Positions 22,901 to 34,722 of a stretch of 64,000 bases of DNA are shown here, piece after piece (the stretch's first letter is position 1; the number at the start of each line of letters is the position of its first letter). The notes below the pieces were generated by a model. The model searched no databases. It was not told where the DNA came from and was given only the letters and a program-made list of their open reading frames with translations. This DNA is from Hygrophila difformis (lineage: Eukaryota; Streptophyta; Magnoliopsida; Lamiales; Acanthaceae). Location of the stretch: NCBI GenBank assembly GCA_030278955.1, contig JAOANR010000003.1:19987050-20051049 (forward strand). Reading direction: 5' to 3'. Both the position numbers and the translations under genes were made by a program.

Positions 22901-24685
22901 CTGAAAATATGGAGACACTACCTTTATGGGAGAAAGTGTCGGATGTTCACAGACCACAAAAGCCTCAAATACATATTCACTCAAAAAGAGCTAAATCTGA
23001 GACAACGGAGATGGCTGGAACTAATCAAGGACTATGATCTCGAAATTTCTTACCACGAAGGGAAGGCCAACGTAGTAGCCGATGCCTTAAGCCGGAAGAC
23101 CCAACATGTGGCGAATTCGTTGGTGATTCCGCCGGCATTATATATGGACTTGGCAAGATTGAGCTTAGAACTAGTGCATTCGGGCACTGTAAATGAAATG
23201 GTCAAGGCCATGGTAGTCGAATCAACCATATTTGACGAGATCAAACTCGCCCAACCGGGCGACGCAAAGTTGGAAAGGATTAAGGAGAACATTGCCAACG
23301 GGAAGGCAATAGGATTTTCTATCCATGAGGACGGAAGCATTCGTTTCAAGGGAAGATGGTGTGTACCACAAAAATGCGTGGAGATAAAACAAAGATTGAT
23401 GGAAGAAGGGCATAACACACCTTACTCGGTTCACCCTGGAGGCGACAAATTATATAAGGATTTGAGGAAGATTTACTGGTGGCCGAGGATGAAGAATGAA
23501 GTGGCAGAATTTGTAGCGAGATGCCTCACGTGCCAAAAGGTCAAAGCTGTGCGACAGAAACCCTTAGGATTGATGCAACCATTGGAAATCCCGAGTTGGA
23601 AGTGGGATAGTATCTCTATGGATTTCGTTTCGGGATTACCACGATCACCAAGAGGAATGAATAAGATATGGGTGATTGTCGATAGGCTAACGAAGACGGC
23701 CATTTTTATTCCAATGAAGGACACTTGGACCATGGACCAATTAGCAAGAGCGTATATTGACAATGTGGTACGAAGACACGGGGTACCACATGACATTATC
23801 TCCGATAGAGACAGTAGATTTGTCTCTCACTTTTGGACCAAGTTACAAGAAGCCCTCGGTACGCAGATTAAGATGAGCACCGCATTCCACCCAATGACGG
23901 ATGGACAAACTGAGAGAACAATCCAAACGTTGGAAGACATGCTGAGAGCTTGCGTCCTAGAGTTTAAGGGTAGCTGGGAAAATCATTTACCCCTAATTGA
24001 ATTTTCCTACAACAATAGCTACCATGCTAGCATCGGCATGGCACCATTCGAGGCATTGTATGGTCGAAGGTGCCGAAGTCCGTTGAGTTGGGAAGGGAAT
24101 GATAAGACAGTGATAGTAGGACCACAACTCGTAGAAGATATGACCCAACAAATCAAAGTGATTCGAGGAAAGATGAAAGCGGCCCAAGACCGACAGAAAA
24201 GTTATGCCGATGTGAGACGGCAAGACCTAGAATTTCAAGTTGGGGATAAGGTCATGTTAAAGATATCACCGATGAAGGGGGTTATGCGTTTTGGCAAACG
24301 AGGAAAGTTAAGCCCTCGATATATAGGACCTTATGAAATTCTAGAAAAAGTCGGGAATTTAGCATATCGTCTAGCCTTACCGCCACAATTGGCTAGAGTT
24401 CACAACGTGTTCCACATATCACAATTGAAGAAGTATGTGCACGATCCGACCCATGTACTCCAACCGGAAGGAATTGAATTGGATGATGACTTGAGCTATG
24501 AGGAAATTCCGGTACGAATACTCGATGTTAAGGAGAGAGTAACAAGGAACAAAGCCGTGAGAATGGTCAAGATTCTTTGGTCGAACCATGAAAGTGAAAC
24601 GGCGACATGGGAGTTAGAATCCGACATGAAGGAGCGTTACCCGACCCTATTCCAAAACGGTGCAACCGCAGTTATGGGGACATAA
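19979..24685 (+). CDS. Tekay-type gag-pol polyprotein, intact (1,568 aa)
   Basis: One uninterrupted frame. Gag core is about residues 85-255 (Retrotrans_gag-type, WW at 139-140); CCHC-like knuckles lie at C316-C328 and C334-C347; a Gln/Asn-rich linker follows. Protease: DSGA at 448-451. RT: FIDD at 781-784. RNase H: D929, E967, D992. Integrase: H1145, H1152, C1182, C1185, then D1215, D1276, E1312 (35 residues between the last two). GPY/F-like module about 1445-1490; chromodomain-like end 1510-1560 ([18 protein letters not shown]). The protein packages and copies element RNA and inserts the cDNA, the tail probably steering to heterochromatin. Start chosen at the first [11 protein letters not shown]. 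All catalytic residues looked for are present. Confidence 0.97.
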   Translation: MAPRGRPRVQPIPPNTNEIPRQPDMPIPNVGVHAQEEPAGPIPDNIGNRLRTLEEVLIAIGNAQVNQGQTAAAPPPQARINYLAMVNPYQPPHYAGEEDPAKLEEWIRTFDKLLSAVKCPEGEKVHVASYYLGGEADDWWQATQGKIQEEDVPYSWTEMMELLRDRFYPLSTKAAMYEEFLALKQGGQTVQEYYTRFKELVRFAPRLVPTDVEKAQKFEMGLNLSIREVITAVHYPDLQAVYDRAVAVARVQQLKRRMSGESSRGPQGQDKRNRDNRTGNNSGGNNFRVGLNRPPQNNNRGNGGRTFFQGNPVPPCPRCGKPHLIRGCPQQGTCFRCGRFGHRANECRTRIENITKREDLIMGPAQPRNQNGRNGNYQGYRPPQNQNQRPPQNPNQQQNQNPNRDQPGNQGRPMGRLNVINQADVPMQGDVMAGTFHVLSTPLKVLFDSGASCSIISSRVLSELDLPKCELINLEIQLPSGEVVPCSKRYNGIPIVIKNIEFFANLVEFNLRDFDVILGMDWLTRYKAVIECQKQKITLSKGRGKRVIFYSQPPKRSNKVVNALKLRSLMHKGYALYACYVHNLEAEESKVDDIPVVREYPDVFPEDIPGMPPERDLEFTIDLIPGTEPVSKAPYRMAPLEMKELKEQLEELLEKGYIRPSTSPWGAPVLFVKKKDGGLRLCIDYRGLNQVTIKNKYPLPRIEDLFDQLKGASVFSKIDLRSGYHQLRIAEKDIPKTAFRTRYGHYEFTVLSFGLTNAPAMFMNLMNDVFRELLDQSVVVFIDDILIYSRSEEEHSQHLHQVLGILRKNQLYGKLSKCDFWLKEVAFLGHIVSATGVSVDQAKISAVTEWVSPTSPTEIRSFLGLAGYYRRFVKDFSKIARPLTQLLKKGVKYDWTSECESAFQELKKRLTSTPVLALPSENGDFEVYSDASKEGLGCVLMQDSRVIAYASRQLKPHEANYPTHDLELAAVVFALKIWRHYLYGRKCRMFTDHKSLKYIFTQKELNLRQRRWLELIKDYDLEISYHEGKANVVADALSRKTQHVANSLVIPPALYMDLARLSLELVHSGTVNEMVKAMVVESTIFDEIKLAQPGDAKLERIKENIANGKAIGFSIHEDGSIRFKGRWCVPQKCVEIKQRLMEEGHNTPYSVHPGGDKLYKDLRKIYWWPRMKNEVAEFVARCLTCQKVKAVRQKPLGLMQPLEIPSWKWDSISMDFVSGLPRSPRGMNKIWVIVDRLTKTAIFIPMKDTWTMDQLARAYIDNVVRRHGVPHDIISDRDSRFVSHFWTKLQEALGTQIKMSTAFHPMTDGQTERTIQTLEDMLRACVLEFKGSWENHLPLIEFSYNNSYHASIGMAPFEALYGRRCRSPLSWEGNDKTVIVGPQLVEDMTQQIKVIRGKMKAAQDRQKSYADVRRQDLEFQVGDKVMLKISPMKGVMRFGKRGKLSPRYIGPYEILEKVGNLAYRLALPPQLARVHNVFHISQLKKYVHDPTHVLQPEGIELDDDLSYEEIPVRILDVKERVTRNKAVRMVKILWSNHESETATWELESDMKERYPTLFQNGATAVMGT

Positions 24686-24919
24686 CTGTAATCTTAAAGG
24701 GGAGAGGATGTAACGACCCGAATATTTTGTATCCCAAATGAACAAATTCTAATTGTTTTGAACTACGTAATGACTTGATCCCTTCACAGGGTACGTAGGC
24801 AACTTGGAAATTTCAATTCTGGGTTCAGTCGAATAATATCAAACAACAAAACACAATGACACAACCACAATCAATCAATCGGTCAATAAGTCGCGCAACT
24901 TCGGGGACGAAGTTGATTC

Positions 24920-24934
24920 TTAAGGAGGGTAGAT
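24920..24934 (+). promoter_or_regulatory. Polypurine tract of element G
   Basis: TTAAGGAGGGTAGAT directly before the 3' LTR TGTAATACC. The same tract precedes the N 3' LTR. The 200 bases between the pol stop and this point hold nothing else recognised. Confidence 0.82.
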
Positions 24935-25547
24935 TGTAATACCATAGAAATTGCCCGATATATATGTATGAATATATATATTTTGATCAATTCACTAAGT
25001 AGATTTTTAATCAAATCTATATATATTTATATGTTCAAATATGTGCTTAAAGATTAGTATATTATTTTCTACAAAACATACTTTGAAAAAAATTATATAT
25101 ATTTGTCTTTTCAAATAAATATATGGATTTCAATATCAAGTGTAATAAGTATATGGTTCATAGAATATTTTAAATCCATATACAAGTTTATATACACATA
25201 TATACCTTGGTCTTGAAATAATCTTTCCAAACATGTACACATGTATATACATGTATATATTTACATGTTTAAATTATAATGAGAATTATCTATTTTCTAT
25301 ATATCCTTGATTAATCATTCTACCCATATTTTTTTTATGAATTATTCTAGAATGCCATAATATAATTGGGAATAATTTGACTATGGTTTGAAATTGTAGG
25401 GTGGAATATTAATCATATCTTGTCATTTTCAAATAAAGAATATATTCCTTTTTGAAGCTATGTATGACTTACAAGATCACAAAAATTCCCACATTATGAT
25501 TTTTTTTAAGATAAGAATCTTAATATATATATATATATAAAAAAAAA

Positions 25548-25583
<36 letters not shown>

Positions 25584-28193
25584 TTACTGTAGCATGCTAC
25601 TGTAGCACGCTACTGTAGCATGCTACTGTAGCAGTCGGGATTTATGTGTTTTTGGGACTTTTTGCCATTTTTTGGGTCCCAAAGGTGGGAATCTTGATCT
25701 ATCACGGGTGTGGCATCTTTTTGGATGTTATGTAATCAATCCCATCCCCATTCTCAGCCATTTTCATCAATCATTCACCCCAAACTCTCCAAAAACTCTC
25801 CCAAAAGCCAAACACTCTTCCGACGAACTTCCGGCGACTTTCCGACGAGTTTCCGGCAATCAAATCCAACCAAGGTAGGGTGTAGATCAAGGATTTGCAA
25901 GCATTGGATTGTTGGTAAGGTGTAAATCAAGTTTACTTATTGCTTTAAGATCATAATCAACCTTCTAACTTACGGATCTTTACTTGCAAAACACGTTCGT
26001 AGCCAAAGGAGAAGAAGAACGTGTTGCGTAGATCCGTTCGTGGCGATTTTGGACAAATCGATCAACTCTAGAACGTTCAAGAACTCACTCACTGTAAGTT
26101 AATAACTTACATATCAATATGGGTGGTTTAAAGACATCCGAAACATTGGATCTTAAACGAAACGTTGAAATCAAACCTAAAAACCCCAATCTACGTATTT
26201 TCTGAAATCCGACCAAAACTCTTACTTCGAGCGTTCAAACCTGAAAACTCAAAACTAAGATTTTGATCCTAAGATCTTAAGCTATATTGTGTAAAAATTT
26301 CAGAGATTTTCATCAAGTTTTGATACCCCAAATCAAGTCGGACATATTCTGCGTTTTTAAAAATTTTCAAAAGTTGACAGATTTCATAACCGAACTTGAT
26401 GAGCTTATTTCTATCATTTCTAGTCCAAACCAATCTTCATGATCTAAACAAAAGTTGTAGATCTATGAGTCTTGAATACCTCTGTAAAATTTCATGCACT
26501 TTCATTAAGATTTGCTATCCCAAACCGTGTCAAACATATTCTGTGGTGCATGAACCTTTCGGAAACTGAGACAGATTTTAAGACCGAACTTAGTAGATTA
26601 ATCTGACTTAATCCGTGATGAATTTGCATAATTTGCCTCTAATAAAACTCGTTTATTTTGATGTCTTTTAAGTGCCTGTAAATTTTCAGAATTTTTGGAG
26701 TTCATTTGACATGTTAAAAAGTCAAATCTTTGACAGATGTCAAACCTGAATCCTGACAGCTTTTTGTTTGTGTAGAAAACTTGATTTTTGACATGCTTCC
26801 CATCATTTTTCCCAAAAACTCAAAACATGAAAGTTGTTCATTGGGATGTATTTGAGCTACTGTGAAAATTTCAGATTAATCGCCTAAGAAATGGATTTTT
26901 AAACTGAAAAGGCGTAAACTGTGACATCGATCGGTTTTAAACTTGTGAAATTTTGAAATCTCTAAACAACGATCGAAATCTTGTGATACGATAAAGTTGT
27001 ATTTTTGGAAATCCCGTTACACTAAAGTTGAAACGATATCGGTTTCATTGGGGGGTGAGTGCTCTGCAGGGTGCCCTCCTAATTATTCATTTTGTGCCAA
27101 AACGGCAATGATGATTACGCGCGAAAGATTGCCAAAACGGCATCTTATATTTTTGGGCCTATCCTCTCGGGTGTATCCGTATGGGTTACTCGAGGCTTGA
27201 CGGAGCGGTACTGGATATGGCGTATTTGGTCACAAGAGACCAACGGCCTACCCTCTCGAGTGTATCCGTATGGGTTACTCGAGGCTCGACGGAGTGGTAC
27301 TGGGTATGGCGAATCGGCTGCGGCCGCCGGAATACCGGCTAAATGAGATGATACTTATGAAATTGGCTGAGGCCGCCGGAGCACCGGCTAAATGATATTA
27401 TTGATATTGGCTGCGGCCGCCGGATCACCGGCTAAATGATATATATTGTTGAGATGATGGCGTAACGGGAAATATATATTAAAAAGCTCAGATTTTATGA
27501 AATTGGCTGCGGCCGCCGGATTGCCGGCTAAATTAAATATTGTTGAGATGGTGGCGTATCGGGGTGAATTTTTAAAAGCTCAAATTTTTATTTACTTACT
27601 TACGGCGTTTTTCATGTTTTTAAATCATGTCTTAAATAATTGCCCATGCTTAAGTTTTAAATTATGAAATTAAATGTGTCTTTAAAGTATGCAATTATAT
27701 TCGCATTTTTTTTAAAATAAAAATGTTTTTATGCATGGCAAAAAGTTTTATCTTAATTATTAAAAATCTAACCCCTTTATTGCTATGTAAGGATTGACTT
27801 ACTCAGTATTTTATAATACTGATAAAAACCGTTGTTCATTTTTTTTCTGTTACAGAGTACGGAGCATGATCACTCATTGGGGGATCATTTTGGACACTTA
27901 ATTATTTATTTTACGTGACTTGCATGAACGGGTCTGTTTAACCCGTGGTTTGGCCATGTCGGCCCTATATTTTAAATTCCACTGCATACACTTTACTTCC
28001 GCTGCGTACTTTATATTCTCGCTGCAACTCTGATTTAGTATTTTTAAATTACTTATGAATGGGCTGTTTGAACGTATTAAATTCTGAAAAACCATAGCCT
28101 TGCATCTCTTTAGTGAGCTCGGAGAAACCGTGTCTTGCTAGGGAGGTGTGGCGGTGGCATCCCGGCCTGGGTTACCAAAACCGGGGTGTTACA
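24935..28193 (+). repeat. 3' LTR of element G
   Basis: 3,259 bp, nearly identical to the 5' LTR. I saw T to C (TTTTTATCAAG/TTTTCATCAAG) and A to G (GCATGACAA/GCATGGCAA) changes and a shorter A-run. It is followed by TSD TTAAG. Confidence 0.97.
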
Positions 28194-28198
28194 TTAAG

Positions 28199-29058
28199 TC
28201 TTTTAATTTCCTCCCGTTATGCCACCATCTTAACCATATTTAGTTTAGCCGGCAAGCCGGCGGCCGCAGCCAGTTTCGTAAGTTTTTGTTTAGCAGGCGA
28301 TCCGGCGGCCGCATCCAATTTAGTAAGTGTCATTTAGCCGGCGATCCGGCGGCCCCAGCCAATTTAGTAAGTTTCATCTAGCCGGCGATCCGGCGGCCTC
28401 GGCCAATTTAGTAAGTTTCATTTACCCGGCGATGCGGCAGCCTCAGCCAGTTTAGTAAGTTTCGTTTAGCCGGCGATCCGGCGGCCGCAGCCAATTTAGT
28501 AAGTTTCTTGTGTAGCCGGTAGTCCGGCGGCCGCAGCCGTTTCGTAAGTTTCTTGTGTAGCCGGTCGTCCGGCGGCCGCAGTCGTATCCGCCATACCCAA
28601 TAACACTCTGGAGCCTTGGGAAACTCATACGGATACTCCCGATAGTGTAGGCCAATCACATCGCCGTTTTGGCATAGTTTTACATTCAAATTCTCTCGTC
28701 CATTATAGGCCCGCAGAGAAAGGCTAGAGGGGGCACCTTGCAGAGCACTCACCCTCTACCTAAGTATCCGATATCCTTTCGATTTAGTATAACGGGATTT
28801 TTCAAAAGTATAGATTTATCGTATTTCAAGGTTTCGACCGTTTGTTTCGGAATTTCAAAATCTCATCAATTTAAAATCGTTTGACGTCACAGTTTACGCC
28901 TTTTTAATTTAAAAATTCAATTCAGGTCCGAAAAATCTGAAATTTTTACAGTATGTCAAAAACACCCTAACGAACAACTTTTTTGTGTTTTAACGATTTC
29001 GAAATAAGGTGAGGAAACATGTCAAAAATCGAGTTTACTACACAACCAATGCACTGTC
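28199..29058 (-). repeat. Solo LTR M, segment 2 of 3
   Basis: Continues M from the G insertion (TTAAG) to the N insertion (CTGTC, 29,054-29,058). It matches M2 from about 53,097 to 53,955. It carries the minisatellite and the conserved donor motif on the minus strand (28,752-28,732). Confidence 0.87.
28246..28590 (-). repeat. CpG-rich LTR minisatellite (M), about 8 units of 44 bp
   Basis: Plus-strand unit: AGCCGGCGATCCGGCGGCCG then CAGCCAATTTAGTAAGTTTC. Eight degenerate units; several keep GCGGCCGC. CpG positions are often changed to CpA or TpG, as expected for methylated DNA. Confidence 0.87.
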
Positions 29059-30030
29059 TGTAATACCCGAGAATTTTCCAACATAAAATAAAACAATAAT
29101 TAAATAAATAAATAATAAATAAAATAAATACCATAAATAAATAAATAAATCCAGCAAATAAAGAAATAAATAAAGATAAGGAAATGAGAAATGAGATTTA
29201 ACTTGAGATATGATATTGCCAAAACGGCGAAATACAGAGCCTACACTCTCGTGAATATCCACATGGGTTTCCCGAGGCTCCGGAGTGGTACTGGGTATGG
29301 ATGATACGGTTGCGGCCGCCAGGCTACCGGCTAAACTTGTTGACTTCGCGATGCTATCGTGAAACTTTGAAATACCAAATCGGGGATGTAATGGGGATAT
29401 TAAATTAAATTAAATTATGTTTGATGTCCAAGTAAATTATTTAAATGCTTATTTAAATTATGGCTATTATTCTAAGTCATGCGAAATGTGTTGTTAAATA
29501 GAGCCCTGAAGTAAATTATGCTATCGGTTGGATTAAATTAAATATTATGTTATTATCATGCTTTTATTAAATTATTAAAGTTAAATGGCTTTTAAACCCT
29601 ACGATCATGCATGTGTTAACTTACTCAGCAAGTTTGCTGACCAAAACCGTTTTTATTCCTTTTCTTACAGAATATGTGGAATGAGCATGTGTGAGCACGG
29701 TTCATGCATGGGATTTTGGGAAACATTATTTTGCTTTTAAATTCATACTTTAAACTATATTATGAAGGGGCCTGTTTAACCCGTGTTTTGGCCATGTCGA
29801 CCCTATTTATATTTTCCGCTGCGATACTATACTAAAACTATTATTTCCGCTGCGCTATGTTAATATTATTTTTGAATTATATTGTATGGGCTATTTTGAA
29901 TGATTTAAATGTTTTAAATACTGCAATACCTAGCCTTGCATATCTTTAGTAAGCTCGGAGAAACCGTGTCTTAGTAGAGGGATGTGGCGGTGACATCCCG
30001 ACCTGGGTGACCAAAAACCGGGGTGTTACA
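29059..30030 (+). repeat. 5' LTR of N, short form (972 bp)
   Basis: TGTAATACCCGAG to GGGGTGTTACA. Compared with the long copy (46,363-48,330) it lacks about 1.6 kb between GAGATTTAAC and TTGAGATATGATATTG, a block that includes the TATA box and the conserved GTGAGT motif. The hairpin variant TCAGCAAGTTTGCTGA lies at 29,625-29,640 and an AG acceptor (TTTTCTTACAG) follows. Confidence 0.9.
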
Positions 30031-30033
30031 AGT

Positions 30034-30045
30034 TGGTATCAGAGA
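30034..30045 (+). promoter_or_regulatory. Primer-binding site (tRNA-Met) of N
   Basis: TGGTATCAGAGA, 11 of 12 bases matching the usual TGGTATCAGAGC, three bases after the LTR. Confidence 0.82.
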
Positions 30046-30367
30046 CCGCCTATTTTTAAAACTACTATTTTTAAACCATTACTATTTTTAAACTATTAGT
30101 AATATTTTGACTATTATTTTAAATTTTAAAATATTATTTCCATGGAGAAATTTTTATTTTAAAACCCATGGGAAAATATGTATATGTGGTGCATTAAATT
30201 ATTATTGGGGGGGACACATCATTTGCATTTGCATATTGCATCTCTGCTATGAACTTAGAGTCTTGGAGAAACTTGAACTTAGAATCTTGGCGAATTGAAC
30301 CTAGAATCTTGGCGAATTGAACTTAGAATCTTGGCGAATATTAACTTAGATCTCTTGCTTGCGCTAG

Positions 30368-30967
30368 ATGGCTAGTCAAGACATGATGCAGTTGATGATC
30401 AAGATGATGAACGCTCACCTTGACACCCAACAAACCATACAACAAATGAAAAATCGTATAGCTCACTTGGAGGCAAATCTGCACCAAATGGGAGACATAA
30501 GGGAAGCTCACCTCCAGCACTTCCTGAACTTGAGAGCCGCTGATCAAGATCGCATAAAAGACTTAGAAACTCAAGTGCAAAAACTTACCGAACGGAAAGA
30601 TGCTGTGATAGATAGAGTCGAGGATCTAGGGACGGACCTGCTTGACCTCACTGACATAGTAGTACCATATAGCCCTGTGGAAGACCACTTGATGGGACCA
30701 CGAAGCCCAACACCCCCCGTGGAGAGCCCATCGGCCTTATCCATGGACACTACGGAACCTTTGGGCTCTGGCCCCACATGGTCCGCCCGTCGCCTAACCC
30801 AAGCCCCGTGGAGAACCATCTGGAGGAGTCACCGGAACCAGTTCCGGAAGCCGTCGATCCACCATCCCCAGTGTTTCATGGACCCTTGGGCACCGGCCAA
30901 GTCTCTGATGAGGATGATCCTATGGAAGACCCCCGCTACTCTGCCAGAGGACGCAAAGATCTTTTAG
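30368..30967 (+). CDS. Coiled-coil ORF of N (199 aa), homologue of 19,379-19,705
   Basis: Start MASQDMMQLMIKMMNAH after TTGCTTGCGCTAG, the same context as in G. Residues about 20-85 have Leu/Gln/Asp heptad-like spacing. The second half is Pro-rich and acidic (SPTPPVESPS), longer than in G, probably by internal expansion or a frame difference. No known domain is recognised. The leader after it (30,968-31,040) resembles that of G, then homology ends at the insert P. Confidence 0.62.
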   Translation: MASQDMMQLMIKMMNAHLDTQQTIQQMKNRIAHLEANLHQMGDIREAHLQHFLNLRAADQDRIKDLETQVQKLTERKDAVIDRVEDLGTDLLDLTDIVVPYSPVEDHLMGPRSPTPPVESPSALSMDTTEPLGSGPTWSARRLTQAPWRTIWRSHRNQFRKPSIHHPQCFMDPWAPAKSLMRMILWKTPATLPEDAKIF

Positions 30968-31338
30968 ATACTTTATCTTAGATAGTACATTTATTTTGCG
31001 CATCCTATTACTTGTATTAAGTTTCTTTTAAAGGAATGAAATGCGAGTTGATTTTTTTTTAAAAATTCCTCAGCCCAAAAATTATCGAAAAAAAAAGAAA
31101 AAAAAAATAATAATAATAATTCGGACAGACCTGTCCGCAAAAAAAAAAAAAAAAACGAACCGGAACAGTTCTACCGTATTTTCTCTAAACGATCACAGTC
31201 AAATCAGACAACAAGGATACAACGGGAATATAAACTGCGAAACATAATCAGCAAGATCATCCTTGTGCAGTCCATAAGAAAACAACTAAATAAAACACTA
31301 CTACAGCAAGCCTAGATGGAAACGCAGAAAACAAAGGA

Positions 31339-31843
31339 TCACTGGTCGGGAGGCGGGAACTGACGACGCATATACTCGTCCATCTGACACATGTAGGCGT
31401 ACATGTCGGTCATGGAGGCCTGCTGCTCCAGCTGCCTCGTAGTGATCGTATCCATGCGAGCCTGGTATAGATCCATCCTGGCATCCAGAGCGTCGTAGCG
31501 AGCCTGCCCGGCTGCAAACCCAGCGTCCATACGAGCAAACCCCGCATCCATACTAAGCTGCATACCCTGCAGCATCTGAACTATCTGCGGCATCTCCGCA
31601 CCCTGCTGGGGAACCACGGGAGGCGGAGGTGGCTGCTCAGGAGGGACAACTAGAATCAACTCATCACCGTTGGGGTCCGGGCGAAGGACAGCCGGAGGAG
31701 CCCCACGTCGAAGAGCACTGCGTCGAGGGGCGTAGGTAGGGATACGGTAGTAGCCGCCAGCGGTTAGCTCGTAAGGATCTGTCTCTGGTGACATACGGAT
31801 CCCCTGAGCCGCACACATGCCGCAAATAAGATGAACGTGGGTA
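31339..31843 (-). CDS. ORF P, C-terminal part (rest at 42,200-43,041)
   Basis: Minus-strand frame THVHLICGMCAAQGIRMSP, a Pro-rich hinge, then a coiled-coil tail with repeated MDAGFA and ARMD motifs, ending MRRQFPPPDQ. It joins in frame with 42,200-43,041 once element B and one copy of its TSD are removed (1,347 bases, 448 aa plus stop). 31,041-31,338 holds the probable 3' flank with homopolymer runs and no other gene. Confidence 0.75.
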
Positions 31844-31848
31844 ATCAC

Positions 31849-32073
31849 TGATAATGGCCAGAAATGACCATTATTTTCAATCCATTTCCGTGTCTAAAAC
31901 GGGCATTTGATCGCATTCCGGTCTTATATTAAATAAGAAAGCAGTCGAATTGGACTGATTTATGCATAATTGTAAAAATATTGAGCTGGTATGAAAAATG
32001 CATAAATATGTAATTTTATTACATATTTATGTTAGAAAAATCCAAAAACATGAGAAAAAGAAAAGAAAAGAAA
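31849..32073 (+). repeat. 5' LTR of B, first 225 bp before the gap
   Basis: Matches 37,666-37,890 with no difference noticed, up to the A/G-rich run where the gap begins. Confidence 0.92.
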
Positions 32074-32573
32074 NNNNNNNNNNNNNNNNNNNNNNNNNNN
32101 NNNNNNNNNNNNNNNNNNNNNNNNNNNNNNNNNNNNNNNNNNNNNNNNNNNNNNNNNNNNNNNNNNNNNNNNNNNNNNNNNNNNNNNNNNNNNNNNNNNN
32201 NNNNNNNNNNNNNNNNNNNNNNNNNNNNNNNNNNNNNNNNNNNNNNNNNNNNNNNNNNNNNNNNNNNNNNNNNNNNNNNNNNNNNNNNNNNNNNNNNNNN
32301 NNNNNNNNNNNNNNNNNNNNNNNNNNNNNNNNNNNNNNNNNNNNNNNNNNNNNNNNNNNNNNNNNNNNNNNNNNNNNNNNNNNNNNNNNNNNNNNNNNNN
32401 NNNNNNNNNNNNNNNNNNNNNNNNNNNNNNNNNNNNNNNNNNNNNNNNNNNNNNNNNNNNNNNNNNNNNNNNNNNNNNNNNNNNNNNNNNNNNNNNNNNN
32501 NNNNNNNNNNNNNNNNNNNNNNNNNNNNNNNNNNNNNNNNNNNNNNNNNNNNNNNNNNNNNNNNNNNNNNNNN
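32074..32573. other. Assembly gap, exactly 500 N
   Basis: The round length suggests a placeholder. If the 5' LTR is as long as the 3' LTR, about 4.3 kb of LTR plus the PBS and the start of ORF B1 are missing. Frames read through the N run are artefacts. Confidence 0.98.
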
Positions 32574-34722
32574 ACATCTGTGGGGCAAAGGAAAAGGGTT
32601 TATAACACAAGAAAGATTGGATAAAGGATTGACCCTGCCAGATGAAGATAACTTTGAAACGATTTTCATAAACAAGCGGTTCGGCCAGACGAGACCAATT
32701 GAGAAGGGAAATGAGGTAGATCCTGGATTTCCCGAGCACATCAGAGAATTAAGGGAGAAAGCTCTTTATGAGGTGCAGCACCACAATTGGTCGGTGATGA
32801 CAGATAAAAAGACGCAACTCAGATTGATGACTAAGGCTGAGGCAGGGGAATATCTGAAGTACGATGTGGCGCAAAGAATGACTTATGTGACAGAAGAGCT
32901 GGAAAGGGATATGATCAACACCATGATGGAGCAATACAGAACTTCATATCTTGAACTCCTCATGGAAATGGATAGCGAAGCCCTGAAATATGGGAAGGAA
33001 GGAAACAGAATGAAAGTCATGCATTATAACCATAAAATCAGAAGCTTGTTTTGCACACGGATCAAGAAGGCATGGGAGCTCAAACTGGTACGGATCACAA
33101 GTCAGACATTTGTGCACGATTATCTGAGATTTGCACACAGGTTGTTTGGGACTCAAGAAGCTCAGGAAGAAACGCAACAGGAAAATCAGGAAGATCCAGA
33201 CGCTGAGATCGATGCCTACTTCTCCACTCCTCCTGAGGCCAACCCACAGCCTACCCAGCCAACAGTACAAGCTTCAGCTTTACCGCCAAGAGGGCAAACT
33301 GAAGTGCAGAAAGCTGCTACCACCGAGCCGGTGGTACAACAAGAAACAGTTCAGACTCCAGTACAACCAACTCAGTCTGAAATGCCAACACCTGCTGCAG
33401 CACCTGCCGCCTCTGAATCACCCATCCCGCCCGAGCAAACATCTAATACTGCTGTTGCATCTGGAGGTCAGCCCGTACCTCAACCTGGAGCGAGAAGAAG
33501 ATTGATAAAATCTGCTGAAAAAGAGAAAACAGCAAGAGCTCCGGAAAAGAAAGTGGTGATCAAAGAACCTGAACCAACTGTTAGGAAAGTGGCAGCACCT
33601 ACGGATCCCAGGGACAGAGGCAAGGGACCAATGCCACCTCCACCGCCTAAAAGAAAAGAACTGATTGCTCAAGATGCTGAACTGGCCCGGAAAATGCAAA
33701 ATGACGAACTTGCATTAGTTGGTCTGCTTGATCAGGGAACAGGTGGTTCAGGAGTGGATAAAATAAGTGAGCAGGAACGAGCTGAAAGAGTAAGGAAAGC
33801 TGCGGAGGAGGAGCAGATGAGAAAGAATATTCAGCAGACCAGGGCTGAAGAGTAAAAGAACAAGAAAGAGGCACATGACAGAGAAGTTGCTGAAAAGCTT
33901 CAAGCTGACTTAGAAGCTAGAAAGCCTGAAGGAACTGGGGAAGCTGGACGGGAAGGCGATGATGATTTAATGATTACAGGCGGAAAAGAGGGAACCGGAC
34001 TGAAAATCAAAGAAGAACAACCTCCTGCATGGACTGGCCCCACTGCTCACGATAGGGAAACCATCGTGGGAGACATAAGGAACAGACTGAATAAGCAGAT
34101 CGAAGCAAGGATCGACCAAGGAGAGGCGCCTGAACAGATTCGTTATCAGACAGAGGCATCCCGAATTGTTGATCCACTTGTGGGCACTGCCAGAATTGAA
34201 GCTGTGATTAGGACAGCTGAAACTCCCGCGAACCTAGTCACATTAGCATATTTATTAAAGGAAAAAGCCGTCGAGCAACAAAGAGCTGTAGAGCCACAGG
34301 CTAAAGCGGATGAACCACAGGATATGGCTGACGATAGAGAGGAGGCCATGCAGAAAGAGAATGAATTTATGGAGCAGTTGGTGCCCATCTTCCAACGTCC
34401 TGTCGGACAAGCCGCACGAATTAGGGAAGATGAGGAGGAGCTTGGAGAAGAGACAGCTTATGGAGAGTCAAGTCAGAGGGCACATGAAGCTGTACCGATG
34501 GATGAGCAACCGCAGAAAGGTGACGACCAAACAGACTGGCACTCGAGCGAAGATGAATCAGTCGGATCTATTCGGCCAGTAGAGTTTTGGTCTGAGCACA
34601 CTGTGAGGCAAAGGATGGGATCGAAACAGTATGAGAAAAAGAAGCAGCTAAGTGAAGAAGAAGTGCAGATTAAGTTCAATGGCAGAATTGTATGCAAAGC
34701 TGCAGAAAATGATAGTGCCTGA
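32574..34722 (+). pseudogene. ORF B1 of element B, one in-frame stop
   Basis: Open from the gap edge to TAA at 33,853-33,855, then open again in the same frame to TGA at 34,720-34,722. The first 190 residues are helical and charged (RMTYVTEELERDMINTMMEQ, KAWELKLVRITSQTFVHDYL). A long Pro/Gln/Ala-rich linker and Lys/Glu-rich helices follow. I recognise no family. By position it takes the place of gag. Start unknown because it lies in the gap. Confidence 0.6.

Larger units (their letters stand above)
15575..28193 (+). mobile_element. Element G: Ty3/gypsy chromovirus (Tekay/Del type), apparently intact
   Basis: 12.6 kb with 3.26-kb LTRs, tRNA-Met PBS, a small coiled-coil ORF, a 1,568-aa gag-pol and a PPT. 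TSD TTAAG lies at 15,570-15,574 and 28,194-28,198, and M2 shows the empty site GAGATTAAGTC near 53,091-53,101. By eye the LTRs differ in only about two bases plus A-run length, so it is the youngest insertion in the window. Long LTRs, domain order PR-RT-RH-IN and a chromodomain-like tail fit the Tekay/Del lineage. Confidence 0.97.

Noticed and set aside
28246..28590. Regular repeats that could be mistaken for a CRISPR array
   Set aside because: Eukaryotic LTR context, degenerate tandem units without unique spacers, same units in other LTRs.
31041..31247. Lys-rich short ORF
   Set aside because: Consists mostly of A-runs next to the P insert; no conserved counterpart in G.
32029..33855. Long open frames reading through the N run
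   Set aside because: The N stretch gives undefined residues; only sequence from 32,574 on can be used.
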